The position numbers and the translations under genes are program-made. The notes below the pieces were generated by a model. It did not search any database, had not been told where the DNA came from, and saw nothing but the letters and a program-made list of their open reading frames with translations. Shown piece after piece: positions 1 to 7,794 of a DNA stretch of 29,587 nucleotides. This DNA is from an uncultured Pseudomonadota bacterium (GTDB lineage: Bacteria; Pseudomonadota; Gammaproteobacteria; Steroidobacterales; Steroidobacteraceae), in the NCBI GenBank assembly GCA_903910215.1, contig CAIVYV010000096.1, positions 1 through 29,587 on the forward strand. The letters run 5' to 3'. Positions within the stretch are counted from its first letter, which is position 1, and every line of letters starts with the position of its first letter.

Positions 1-641
1 AAGGTCGGCACGCGCCACTGAGGCGCTTGTCGCAGTACCTGCTCGCCGGCGTTAGCGACAAACGCGCCAAGCCGTGCGCAGATGCGATCGTGGACGAGTG
101 GGTCTTGGCGATAGGCTTCGACGACGCGTCGATCGTGCGAGAGGTAGTCGGCATTCAATCCGTTGCCGAGCGTGAGATTCGGTGCGAGACGCGGCAACCA
201 GCGAACGGCTGCACGTTGCCAGGCAGCCATATCAACAGCGAGCGCCGGCGATGAGAGCACGAGCGCATCGGGTTGCACGAAGCCTCGTGCCACCGCCGCG
301 GCAGCCAGCAAGCCACCGAGGCTATGTCCGAGCAGAATGCGTCGCGTCGGCGCTGCCGGTTCGATTGCACGCCAAACGTCTCGCAGATGTTCGAGGAGTT
401 GATCGTCGCTCGCAAGATGACCGCGCTTCCCTTGGGATTTGCCGTGGCCATATTGGTCGTAGGCCAGCACATCACAGCCGAGCGCGAGCAGTTGCTCTGC
501 CGTCTTTTGATAGCGCTCGGCGTGTTCGCCGAGGCCATGCACGATGAGGACCTGTCTTTTCGCCTGTGACAGTCGCCAGTGAAGCAGCCTCAAGCTCACG
601 CCATCGCTGGTGGTGACCGTGCTCAATTCGGGTTGGGTCAT
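1..641 (-). CDS. Alpha/beta hydrolase, monoacylglycerol lipase-like (3' part cut by window edge)
   Basis: Serine hydrolase of the Hydrolase_4/lysophospholipase (PldB, monoacylglycerol lipase) group, expected to hydrolyse lipid or other carboxylic esters in the cytoplasm. I translated it directly: it starts MTQPELSTVTTSDG at 641 and stays open to base 1, giving 213 residues. Visible family marks are the oxyanion-hole HGLGEH (residues 35-40), the YDQYGHGKS segment (61-69), the nucleophile elbow GHSLGG (105-110, nucleophile S107) and the MGL-type stretch NADYLSHD followed by DPLVH. The catalytic Asp and His would lie beyond the window. There is no signal peptide. It is downstream of the receptor gene at 725-3778 on the same strand, but a strong terminator separates them. 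The family call is firm; the substrate is unknown. Confidence 0.88.
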   Translation of the reverse strand, partial: MTQPELSTVTTSDGVSLRLLHWRLSQAKRQVLIVHGLGEHAERYQKTAEQLLALGCDVLAYDQYGHGKSQGKRGHLASDDQLLEHLRDVWRAIEPAAPTRRILLGHSLGGLLAAAAVARGFVQPDALVLSSPALAVDMAAWQRAAVRWLPRLAPNLTLGNGLNADYLSHDRRVVEAYRQDPLVHDRICARLGAFVANAGEQVLRQAPQWRVPT

Positions 642-673
642 GCCACTAGCCTCGCAGATCGTAGCCCCAAAAG

Positions 674-701
674 AAAAGGCCCGCCTTTCGGCGGGCCTTT
701 T
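674..701 (-). terminator. Rho-independent terminator of the first TonB receptor gene
   Basis: Perfect 12-bp stem: AAAAGGCCCGCC (674-685), TTTC loop (686-689), GGCGGGCCTTTT (690-701). It lies 23 bp past the receptor stop codon (725-727) on the minus strand and is followed by a T-rich run. The A/T-flanked symmetry means it could also work on the plus strand, where no gene ends here. Confidence 0.9.
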
Positions 702-724
702 CGTGTCACGTGGTGACGGATCGC

Positions 725-3700
725 TTAGAAGCGATAACCGACGTTCACGAACGCACGACGTCCGAGGATGTCGTAGTTGCTGATCGCGATCGCGTTACCG
801 ATGCGGCTTGCACCGGAACCGGTCGAGACGAACGGCGGATCCTTGTCGAACACGTTGTTCACACCGACGATGGCTTCCCACTTGTCGGCACGATAACGCA
901 GCGACATGTCGTGCTGAACGTGCAAGTTGGTCGACTGGTCGTACTTCGCCGAGACGCAGTACGGAGCCTGAGCCGCGCTGACTGTCGCGCAGTTCGGCAA
1001 GCCGATACCACCGAACACGTCGCCACCGTAGAAGCGATCGTTGGTGGTCGCCGAGAACGAGTCGATGTTCCAGTTGAAGGTCCACGGGCCACGCTCGAAG
1101 CGCAGGTCGAGGCTCGACACCCACTTGTTGTTGTAGGGTCGGCCGCGAACGCTCACATTCGGCGAGTCACGGAACAACTGCGACGAGTCGACGAAGTTGT
1201 AGGTGACGAGAGCCTGGGCGGTGAAGCGCGTCTTGCCGAAGCGCTTGTCGAAACGCACCGTCCAGTCCGTGCCTTCCACGATCTGGTTCGAGATGTTCAC
1301 GTAAGAGTTACGCACCTCGAGGATCTGATTCACGCGCTGTGAGGTCGCATTTCTGTCGCGAACGAACAAGCGGCAGAAGGCATCGTTCGGGAAGTCAGGC
1401 GAGTTGTAGCAGGCGCTGACGATGCTACCTGCGCCGAACTGGGCCACCTGGTTCTCGACTTCGATGCGCCACCAGTCGACGGCTGCGCTGATCGGCAGCT
1501 CTTCCGGCGTCCACACGAGACCGATGGTGGTGTTGTTCGACGTTTCCGCCGCCAGCACGCCCTTACCGCCGCCTGCAATGATGGTCGCCGAGGACGAACC
1601 AGCAGCCGTGTAGTCACCCGGCACATTGGCAGCACCGCAGTTTTTGCGCAGCGTTTCGTTCGAGCTCTGTGCCCAGTTGATGCAAGGATCAACCGAGGTC
1701 TGGCCCAGGAACGAGGTCTGGTTCGCGAGGAACAGTTCGTACAGGGCTGGAGCACGGAACGAGGTGCCGTAGGCGCCACGGAAGCGGATCGAGTCGATCA
1801 GCTGCCAGTTCAGACCCGCCTTGTAGGTGGTGTCCGAGCCGTAGCTGTCGTAGTCCGTCCAACGGAACGAGCCGTTGAACGAGAGACGCTTGACGGCCGG
1901 CAGATCGCGCAACAGCGGCACTTCGAGTTCGGTGAAGACTTCTTGAACGGTGTCTTCGCCCTTGGTGCGACCGGCGCTCGTCAGACCCCAAGCGTTGCCC
2001 TTGATGGCCTGCGGACCCGGAATGTCGTCGATCTCGTCCTTGCGTTGCTCGATACCGAACACCGCACCGACCGAGCCCGCGGGCAGGTCGAACAGGTTGC
2101 CGGTGACCGAGGCACCGAAGGTCGTTTGGTCGTATTCCGTGTGACCGAAGTCACGCGCCATCAGGAAGTTCTGCTCTGCGGTAGTCATGCCGTAGAAGCC
2201 CTTCGAGACGACATCGGGATGCGTCCAGCGCACGTTCACGCAGTCGGTCGGACCGGAGAGCGTGATGAGTGCCGGGTTACAGTTGCCCGCGCCGGTCGAG
2301 GCCAGAATACGATCGTTGTAGAACGAGTCGATGCCGTAGTCGGCTTCGGACTGCGTACGCTGCACGAATACGTCGTAGGTCCAGTCGTTGAGCGCACCGA
2401 TCGAGAAGTCACCGGTCAAGCCGAGGACGCCACGCTGGAAGCTCACGTCCTGCTCTTGGCTCAGCGGAGCAAACAGAATCGGCAGGATGAACTGGCCGAA
2501 AGTATTACCCGCGTTGGCAAAGTGAATCGACGGGAAGATCTGCCGGAAGCTCGTCTGCGACGACTTGCGATTGTTCCAGAGATATTCGCCGTAGATCTTG
2601 GCAGAGTCGCTGAACTCGTGCGAAGCCTGAGCGAAGACCGAGTTGCGTTCAGCCGGAGAGATGAACGTGCGCGAGCCATAGAGCGGGTTGTCTTGCGGAG
2701 CCGCCGCGCGCAGCGCTTGGTAGGCCGCGAGGTTGGCGGCCGGCGTTGAACCCGGGCGCAAACCAGTGACCGTTGCGATCGAGCCACCGACGCGCTGCCA
2801 GCCGGCGAGGTCGCGGCTCAGCAAGCCGCCACCGGCCACTGCTGCCGAGTTCGGGATGTAGTCACCGTTGACGTTCGGACCCGACTGGAAGCGGAGGGCG
2901 CCGACGAAAATGTTGTAGCACTTCGACTGACCCGTGACCGGATCAATGATGTCGAGCGACTGACCAGTGCTGCTCGCGAGCAGCGAACGCGCATCGGTCG
3001 TGACGTTTTGTAGCAGATCCTGCGCGCAGTTCAGGAAGTCGCGGTCTTGAACGAGCAGCGGATCGCGCTTGTAGTGCTCGAAGGAGACCGACACGTTGGA
3101 CTTGTCGTTCCAGGTCTTGCCCCAGGAGCCCGAGAAGTTCTGCGTTTCGCCACCACCGTCGAACACGTTTGTGCCCGAGAAGTTGATGCGTGCTTCGTCG
3201 AGGTTCTGGTTAGTGATCAAGTTGATGACGCCCGCGATGGCGTCAGAACCGTACACCGACGAGGCACCGTCCTTCAGGATCTCGGTGCGCTGAACGATCG
3301 AGCTCGGGATGACGTTGAGGTCGGCAGCAGCCAACTGACCACGCGCACCGGCGGGTGAGAGGCGACGGCCGTTCAACAGAACGAGCGTACGAGAAGAACC
3401 GATACCACGCAGCGCGACGGTGTTGGCGCCCGGACCGTTCTCGGTCACGAAGCCCGTCGTCTGGTCGTTGATCTGCTGCGAACCCGCGGCGAGCGTGTTC
3501 GTCTGCAGGATCTCGGTGGTGCTCAGCAAACCTTCGAGCGAAGCATCTTCACTCGTGATGATGAGCACGGGCGAGGCGGTCGTGAATTCGGTGCGCTTGA
3601 TACGCGAACCGGTGACGACGACTTCCTCAACTTCAGTAGCGTCCGAAGACTGCTGCTGACCTGACTGCTGCGAATTGGCGGTGGGCTGACTCGCCTGCGG

Positions 3701-3778
3701 CGCAGCCAGAGCCGCGCTTTGCGCGATCATGGCAGCGACGAAAGACGAAATCAGAGCCGCGCGATTGACGCGATTCAT
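725..3778 (-). CDS. TonB-dependent outer membrane receptor (1017 aa)
   Basis: Outer-membrane active transporter energised by TonB-ExbB-ExbD. It has a signal peptide (about residues 1-26, ending AALAAP) and a Q/S-rich linker. A TonB-box-like EVVVTGSRI (52-60) leads into a plug domain with RTLVLLNGRRLS, ILKDGASSVYGSDAIAGVINLIT and related plug motifs. A long beta-barrel follows, ending in the aromatic C-terminus NVGYRF. At over 1000 residues it belongs to the large-barrel class common in Xanthomonadales, Caulobacterales and Sphingomonadales, often used for glycans, peptides or other large substrates; the substrate cannot be read from sequence. The ATG at 3778 is preceded by a purine-rich AAGGGAAGGA Shine-Dalgarno. 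It has its own promoter and terminator, so it is probably monocistronic. Confidence 0.95.
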   Translation of the reverse strand: MNRVNRAALISSFVAAMIAQSAALAAPQASQPTANSQQSGQQQSSDATEVEEVVVTGSRIKRTEFTTASPVLIITSEDASLEGLLSTTEILQTNTLAAGSQQINDQTTGFVTENGPGANTVALRGIGSSRTLVLLNGRRLSPAGARGQLAAADLNVIPSSIVQRTEILKDGASSVYGSDAIAGVINLITNQNLDEARINFSGTNVFDGGGETQNFSGSWGKTWNDKSNVSVSFEHYKRDPLLVQDRDFLNCAQDLLQNVTTDARSLLASSTGQSLDIIDPVTGQSKCYNIFVGALRFQSGPNVNGDYIPNSAAVAGGGLLSRDLAGWQRVGGSIATVTGLRPGSTPAANLAAYQALRAAAPQDNPLYGSRTFISPAERNSVFAQASHEFSDSAKIYGEYLWNNRKSSQTSFRQIFPSIHFANAGNTFGQFILPILFAPLSQEQDVSFQRGVLGLTGDFSIGALNDWTYDVFVQRTQSEADYGIDSFYNDRILASTGAGNCNPALITLSGPTDCVNVRWTHPDVVSKGFYGMTTAEQNFLMARDFGHTEYDQTTFGASVTGNLFDLPAGSVGAVFGIEQRKDEIDDIPGPQAIKGNAWGLTSAGRTKGEDTVQEVFTELEVPLLRDLPAVKRLSFNGSFRWTDYDSYGSDTTYKAGLNWQLIDSIRFRGAYGTSFRAPALYELFLANQTSFLGQTSVDPCINWAQSSNETLRKNCGAANVPGDYTAAGSSSATIIAGGGKGVLAAETSNNTTIGLVWTPEELPISAAVDWWRIEVENQVAQFGAGSIVSACYNSPDFPNDAFCRLFVRDRNATSQRVNQILEVRNSYVNISNQIVEGTDWTVRFDKRFGKTRFTAQALVTYNFVDSSQLFRDSPNVSVRGRPYNNKWVSSLDLRFERGPWTFNWNIDSFSATTNDRFYGGDVFGGIGLPNCATVSAAQAPYCVSAKYDQSTNLHVQHDMSLRYRADKWEAIVGVNNVFDKDPPFVSTGSGASRIGNAIAISNYDILGRRAFVNVGYRF

Positions 3779-3815
3779 GGTGGTTGGTCCTTCCCTTTGA
3801 TTTGAATGAAATCAC

Positions 3816-3831
3816 ACTCGGCACGCCGAGT
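3816..3831. promoter_or_regulatory. Inverted repeat in the 5' leader of the first TonB receptor gene
   Basis: ACTCGGC-AC-GCCGAGT, perfect 7-bp arms with a 2-bp spacer. It lies 38 bp upstream of the ATG at 3778 and just downstream of the predicted promoter. The near-continuous dyad fits a dimeric repressor operator. A leader hairpin is possible but would have a very tight loop. The regulator is unknown. Confidence 0.5.
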
Positions 3832-3843
3832 TGATTGGTACCA

Positions 3844-3872
3844 CAAATAGCATGTAACCGCCGATTTCTCAA
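3844..3872 (-). promoter_or_regulatory. Putative sigma-70 promoter for the first TonB receptor gene
   Basis: On the minus strand, TTGAGA (complement of 3867-3872) is followed after 17 bp by TATTTG (complement of 3844-3849). The -35 match is good and the -10 is weak. Its position, just upstream of the leader inverted repeat and in the gap facing the second receptor's terminator, supports it. Prediction from sequence only. Confidence 0.4.
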
Positions 3873-3901
3873 CGGCTTAGCGTTGTTTTCTCACAACAAA
3901 A

Positions 3902-3931
3902 AAGGGCGGCCACGTTACCGTGACCGCCCTT
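3902..3931 (-). terminator. Rho-independent terminator of the second TonB receptor gene
   Basis: AAGGGCGGCCACG (3902-3914), loop TTAC (3915-3918), CGTGACCGCCCTT (3919-3931): a 13-bp stem with one mismatch. On the minus strand it is followed by a run of six T residues and sits 26 bp past the stop at 3957-3959. Confidence 0.92.
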
Positions 3932-3956
3932 GCAGCGTGGACCGCTATGGATCAAT

Positions 3957-6476
3957 TCAGAACTTGTACTTCACGGTCAACCCGTACTTACGACTTTCAT
4001 TCGGATATGCCGAGAAGCTGCCCGTCTGCGCGACAGCCGGGAAGGCCTGCACCAAGTAATCATCGTTAGACAGATTACGCCCCCAGATCAGGAAGCTCCA
4101 TTTATCTAGCGCAAATCCGACGGAGGCATTCAGCGTGTTGACTTGCCGCGACGCAAAGCTGGCAGGGACATTTTCCGTCAACTGAACATTACTGTCGTAT
4201 CGGTAATCGGCACGCACGAAACCGGCGATATCGCCGATCAGCCAGTTGTAATTAACGGCAGTAACCACCGTCCACTTGGGAATGTTCGCCGGGACTGTCC
4301 CGGTAGCGTCGTACGGGCCATTGATTCCCGGTGCACCCGGGTACGAGTCATAGAGCGGGTCAAGCCAGGTCGCAGCAACATCGAGCTGCAGGGCGTCGGT
4401 CACCTGGAACTGGGTTTCGATTTCGACGCCCTTGGTGGACTGTACGCCCGCGTTGGCAAGCTGAAAGCCCGTGCCGAAGAACTGGTTTGATTGAAAATTC
4501 TTGATCTCCTGATCAAAAATCGCAACGTTGGCAGTGAAGCGGTCCCAACGACCCTTTAAGCCTAGCTCAATAACAGTCGCTTCCTCCGGTTTCGCGTACC
4601 GCGTTCCGAAGCGCGGGTACCACGGATTGACTGCGCCACCGAGAGGTGAGCGAGGAGCCGTGGCCGGCGGAAAGGGCTTACTGTCACGCGAGAGGTTCCA
4701 GGAGGTTGCCTTGTAGCCCGTTGAGACACCGGCATATGCATTCAAGTTATCGTTGAAGTCATAAGCCAAGCGGACCGTGTAGGTCGTCTTGCTGTCGCTC
4801 GAGCTATCGTTGAACGGCACTATCGGATGCAGGAACTGCAGCGGATAGAGCGCCAGCAACGGGTTGCAGAGCGGACCCGTCAGAGCGCCAAACGGCGCCG
4901 GCGGTGTGTAGCAGGGGATGGTGCGACCGTCAGCAACACTCGCCTGATCGGCGAATGAGCTCGCGAGCGAGTCGGGGAGACCTGCGCGCAACAGTGCACC
5001 GCGGATTTGCGCAAATCCCGCCGTGACGAAGTCGAGGCTCGAGAACAGCTCGTTCGAGGTCTGGCGGAAATCGACATCCTTCTGAGTGTCGGTCATCGCG
5101 ACACCGGTCGTGAGCGTGAGCTGCTCAGTGAGATCGAAGTCGAGCTGGCCGAACAGCGTGTAGGCGTCGGTGTCTTGTTCGGTTTCGATCTTGTTGCCCG
5201 TGCCGGAGCGGAATAGAGAGCCCGAAGGCAGACCAAACGCCGCTTCGAGCGATGGGAACGTTTGTAAGCCCGCAGCTGGATTTGTCGGGTTCGTTAGAAC
5301 GCTCGCGTAGTTACGGAAGCCGGCGCCGATCTGAATGGTGTTGTCGTATTCGACCTTTTCGGTCATGTAATAGGCGCCCAGGAGACCACGCACCTTGCCG
5401 CCGCCGTCATACGACAGACGCAGTTCCTGCGTGACCGTGCCGATGTCGCCCTCGTTGAGATTGACGGCGCCAAGATCGCCGCTCGTGAAGTCGAAGTCGT
5501 AATCGAACGCGCTATCCTGATTTCGTGACGCGGTGATCGAGGTCATCTGCCAGTCGCCAAGATCCCAATCGAGATGCACGGAGAAGCCGCTGTTCTTGAT
5601 GACGTTCACCGGCAACTTGTTCGCGTAGTACTTGCGGTCGAAGGGCTTCGCGGCGTAGATCTGGCCACCGACGAGCGGCGATTGGATGATGCTACCGGTC
5701 GGACCGTTCACGATGTTTGAGACGCCGCAGCAAACTTCGCTGATCGTGCTGGTATCAGCGATAATCCGCAGCTCAAAGTTGTCGCTGGCATTCCAGAGCA
5801 GTTGGGCGCGAACGTCCGACCGATCACGATCGTTGATCGCTTTGCCGCTCTTTAATTCTTTGAAGTAACCGTCTCGCTCGTTGCGAACAGCCGAGAGGCT
5901 GAAAGCGACGTTGTCGCTCAAGGGGCCTGTGATCTTCGACTTCAAGATCTGCGCGTTGTAGTTGCCGATGGTGCCTTCGACGTAACCGCCCCACTCAAAC
6001 GAAGGCTTCTGCGTCACGATGCTGATGACGCCGGCCGACGCGTTCTGGCCGAACAGGGTGCTTTGGGGGCCGCGCAGCACCTCGACACGCTCGATATCGA
6101 TGAGATCGCCGATGGACCCTGCTGAGCGCGAGCGGTAAACGCCATCGATGAATGTGCCGACCGACGGTTCAATTCCCGGGTTATTCGCGCCATTGCCGAA
6201 GCCGCGGATGATGAAGTTGGCTTGCGTCGACGTTTGCAGTGTCGTAATGCGCAGCGACGGCAGAATGCTCGCGAGATCACTGAGATCTTTGATCGCGGCC
6301 TTATTGATCGTCTCGACCGGCGTCACGCTGACCGCAACCGGCACGTCTTGCAGCGTTTGCTCGCGCTTGGTTGCGGTAACGATGACCTCTTCAAGCTTGG
6401 CCGACTCCTGAGCAACGGCGCCTGCAGAGAGCAGGGTTGCCGCGACAGCCAAGCCGACAGCGGAATATGACTTCAT
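3957..6476 (-). CDS. TonB-dependent outer membrane receptor (839 aa)
   Basis: Outer-membrane TonB-dependent transporter. It has a signal peptide (about 1-22, ending GAVAQ), TonB box LEEVIVTATKR (28-38), and a plug domain with QDVPVAVSV, FIIRGFG, SVGTFIDGVYRSR and IERVEVLRGPQSTLFGQNASAGVISIVT. The C-terminal barrel ends LTVKYKF. The LEEVIVTATKREQ...DVPVAVSV plug is typical of the broad iron-complex/general-substrate receptor group of sphingomonads and related Proteobacteria. Substrate is not inferable. The ATG at 6476 has a strong GAGGGA Shine-Dalgarno six bases upstream (6483-6488). It lies 74 bp downstream of the regulator gene in the same orientation, so the two may share a transcript, and the gap contains a repeat cluster that may be a control region. 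Confidence 0.95.
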   Translation of the reverse strand: MKSYSAVGLAVAATLLSAGAVAQESAKLEEVIVTATKREQTLQDVPVAVSVTPVETINKAAIKDLSDLASILPSLRITTLQTSTQANFIIRGFGNGANNPGIEPSVGTFIDGVYRSRSAGSIGDLIDIERVEVLRGPQSTLFGQNASAGVISIVTQKPSFEWGGYVEGTIGNYNAQILKSKITGPLSDNVAFSLSAVRNERDGYFKELKSGKAINDRDRSDVRAQLLWNASDNFELRIIADTSTISEVCCGVSNIVNGPTGSIIQSPLVGGQIYAAKPFDRKYYANKLPVNVIKNSGFSVHLDWDLGDWQMTSITASRNQDSAFDYDFDFTSGDLGAVNLNEGDIGTVTQELRLSYDGGGKVRGLLGAYYMTEKVEYDNTIQIGAGFRNYASVLTNPTNPAAGLQTFPSLEAAFGLPSGSLFRSGTGNKIETEQDTDAYTLFGQLDFDLTEQLTLTTGVAMTDTQKDVDFRQTSNELFSSLDFVTAGFAQIRGALLRAGLPDSLASSFADQASVADGRTIPCYTPPAPFGALTGPLCNPLLALYPLQFLHPIVPFNDSSSDSKTTYTVRLAYDFNDNLNAYAGVSTGYKATSWNLSRDSKPFPPATAPRSPLGGAVNPWYPRFGTRYAKPEEATVIELGLKGRWDRFTANVAIFDQEIKNFQSNQFFGTGFQLANAGVQSTKGVEIETQFQVTDALQLDVAATWLDPLYDSYPGAPGINGPYDATGTVPANIPKWTVVTAVNYNWLIGDIAGFVRADYRYDSNVQLTENVPASFASRQVNTLNASVGFALDKWSFLIWGRNLSNDDYLVQAFPAVAQTGSFSAYPNESRKYGLTVKYKF

Positions 6477-6550
6477 TTAGAGTCCCTCAGTAGGTTTGAT
6501 CTCACGAGCCTTCAGGCCCCGTAGACGGTTTTTGTCCTTCAGAGCTGATT

Positions 6551-7537
6551 CTAAACCGAAAATTGGGAAATAAACCCCAGAGGCGTAAACCCTAAGGCGG
6601 TAAACCGCACAGGATCAGGGGTCGGGGGTGGAGTGTGGCTCATCCGTGCCGAAATGGCGCGCAATACCACGAACCACGTCCTGCACCTTTGCCGCCCCAT
6701 CATCGGTGAGCTCGATATATTTACATATTTACGGCGCCGGTCCTTGGGGTCGAGTGAGTAGTTGATGAAGCCTGTCTCGAGCAGTCTTTCGATTCTGCGC
6801 AGCGCCGTCGTGACCGGGCTTTTGGAGGCGAGGCAAAGACTGGTGACCGAGATTCGGCGGCGGATGAGGCGGGCGCGCAACAGCTCGGTCAACATGCTCC
6901 AAGTGGCATCGGGTTCGACGATGCCATCGAGCGCCCGCAAGCGGAAATCATCGATATCATGCAGCGTTTGCAGCACTTTCAGTTCAAGTGGCTGCTCTCG
7001 GCCAGTGCCGTTTTTTGTGGTGTTCTGGGTGCGTTCGAGCACTCGCGGCTGCGATCTGATGGGCTCCCGGTCGGAATAATGATCGTAGCGTCGCCCGGCT
7101 TCGACAACGGCGCGCAACAACACGCTACGAGTCAGAGGCTTCGGCAGAAAGTCAGTGGTGTCGAGGTGCAGATAGTCGGTGCCTCGGTCACCGTTGCGCG
7201 GGTCCGAAACCAGCACGAACTGCAGGGCAGGTCGGTGGTTGGCGTAGCGCGCGTGCAGGTTCTTGAAGGAGGTTCCGGCGGACTCACGGCAGCTGTGCGG
7301 ATCAATGACCAACACGTGGATATCTTGGCGGAGATCAAGTAGCCCAATCGCGCCTTGGGAGCCGCCGACCTGGGTTGTGGCGACCACTTTGAGGCCGGTC
7401 TGGCTTAGCGCCCGCTCCATGAACTCGAGTGACGACGCATCCGAGTCGACGATCAGGATCGTGGGCCTCGGTGTGGGGGCACTGCCCGCGGTGTCATCTT
7501 TCACCGCGGCGCTGTCTTCAACTTCTGATGCCACCAC
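6551..7537 (-). CDS. Receiver plus MarR-like winged-helix regulator, C-terminus frameshifted
   Basis: Likely DNA-binding response regulator of the neighbouring TonB receptors. Residues 26-135 form a CheY-like receiver: ILIVDSDASS with acidic D31/D33, candidate phospho-acceptor D79 in VLVIDP, and K133 in LPKPL. Residues about 195-271 form a MarR-type winged helix (SVTSLCLASKSPVTTALRRIERL, then DPKDRRRKY). After Y271 the reading frame leaves the family pattern. A perfect 8-bp duplication at 6717-6732 shifts it into an unrelated tail (VNISSSPMMG...). Removing one copy gives YIELTDDGAAKVQDVV and so on, with a TGA at 6615-6617 and a 304-aa product. The start is GTG at 7537, with GAGAGG seven bases upstream (7545-7550); no ATG lies upstream in frame before a stop. 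The winged-helix wing is therefore damaged, and activity as written is doubtful. Confidence 0.85.
   Translation of the reverse strand: MVASEVEDSAAVKDDTAGSAPTPRPTILIVDSDASSLEFMERALSQTGLKVVATTQVGGSQGAIGLLDLRQDIHVLVIDPHSCRESAGTSFKNLHARYANHRPALQFVLVSDPRNGDRGTDYLHLDTTDFLPKPLTRSVLLRAVVEAGRRYDHYSDREPIRSQPRVLERTQNTTKNGTGREQPLELKVLQTLHDIDDFRLRALDGIVEPDATWSMLTELLRARLIRRRISVTSLCLASKSPVTTALRRIERLLETGFINYSLDPKDRRRKYVNISSSPMMGRQRCRTWFVVLRAISARMSHTPPPTPDPVRFTALGFTPLGFISQFSV
6552..6606. repeat. Cluster of four TAAACC direct repeats upstream of the second TonB receptor gene
   Basis: TAAACC occurs at 6552-6557, 6571-6576, 6586-6591 and 6601-6606 (GGTTTA on the minus strand), with start-to-start spacing of 19, 15 and 15 bp. 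The last copy lies in a perfect dyad GCGGT-AA-ACCGC (6597-6608). The cluster lies 75-130 bp upstream of the receptor ATG at 6476. It falls just past the stop (6615) that the regulator would have without its frameshift, that is, in what would otherwise be intergenic DNA. It may be a set of regulator half-sites; function is unproven. Confidence 0.55.
6717..6732 (-). repeat. 8-bp tandem duplication causing a frameshift
   Basis: ATATTTAC occurs twice back to back at 6717-6724 and 6725-6732 (GTAAATAT twice on the coding strand). The duplication adds 8 nt, which is not a multiple of three, inside the wing of the regulator's winged helix. Deleting either copy restores the MarR-type consensus ending. 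Confidence 0.9.
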
Positions 7538-7715
7538 CGGGGCGCCTCTCGAGCGTAGATATAGGGTTAAGGTTTTACTGCATAACGAACTCTAAATCGC
7601 ACAAAACTTGTTCCGTTCCGGAAGTGTAGGCCGGTGAAGTCAGCACGTTCAGGCGGAAAAGTATGTAGCTGCTTTTGTAGGTATCGACCATGCCGAACCG
7701 TTGTGAGAATCAAAC

Positions 7716-7743
7716 AATTCGTGCCTTGAGCGACGCACGAATT
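7716..7743. promoter_or_regulatory. Operator-like inverted repeat over the promoter of the third TonB receptor gene
   Basis: AATTCGTGC (7716-7724), 10-bp spacer, GCACGAATT (7735-7743): perfect 9-bp arms with centres 19 bp apart. The predicted -35 hexamer (7726-7731) sits inside the spacer, which is the geometry of a repressor operator. The adjacent divergent regulator (start 7537) is the obvious candidate to bind it, but that is inference. Confidence 0.65.
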
Positions 7744-7754
7744 TCCTGTGTAAT
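7726..7754 (+). promoter_or_regulatory. Putative sigma-70 promoter for the third TonB receptor gene
   Basis: TTGAGC (7726-7731), 17-bp spacer, TGTAAT (7749-7754). Transcription would start near 7761 and give a leader of about 35 nt before the ATG at 7795, which has AGGGAG upstream. The 7538-7794 gap otherwise holds the divergent regulator's upstream region and a short TTCCGGAA palindrome (7616-7623). Confidence 0.5.
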
Positions 7755-7794
7755 CGTCGGTTCTTATTCGGACGAAATGTCCAGGGAGTTGTAA

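Noticed and set aside
155..538. 127-codon minus-strand ORF near the left edge
   Set aside because: Wrong frame; the true gene on this strand is the alpha/beta hydrolase with GHSLGG, which runs off the window.
1943..2749. 268-codon plus-strand ORF inside the first TonB receptor gene
   Set aside because: Antisense shadow of a GC-rich coding sequence; composition is Arg/Val/Glu-rich noise, with no domain, no ribosome binding site and a strong gene on the other strand.
7616..7623. TTCCGGAA palindrome in the regulator/receptor gap
   Set aside because: Only 8 bp, expected by chance in GC-rich DNA, and not aligned with a promoter.
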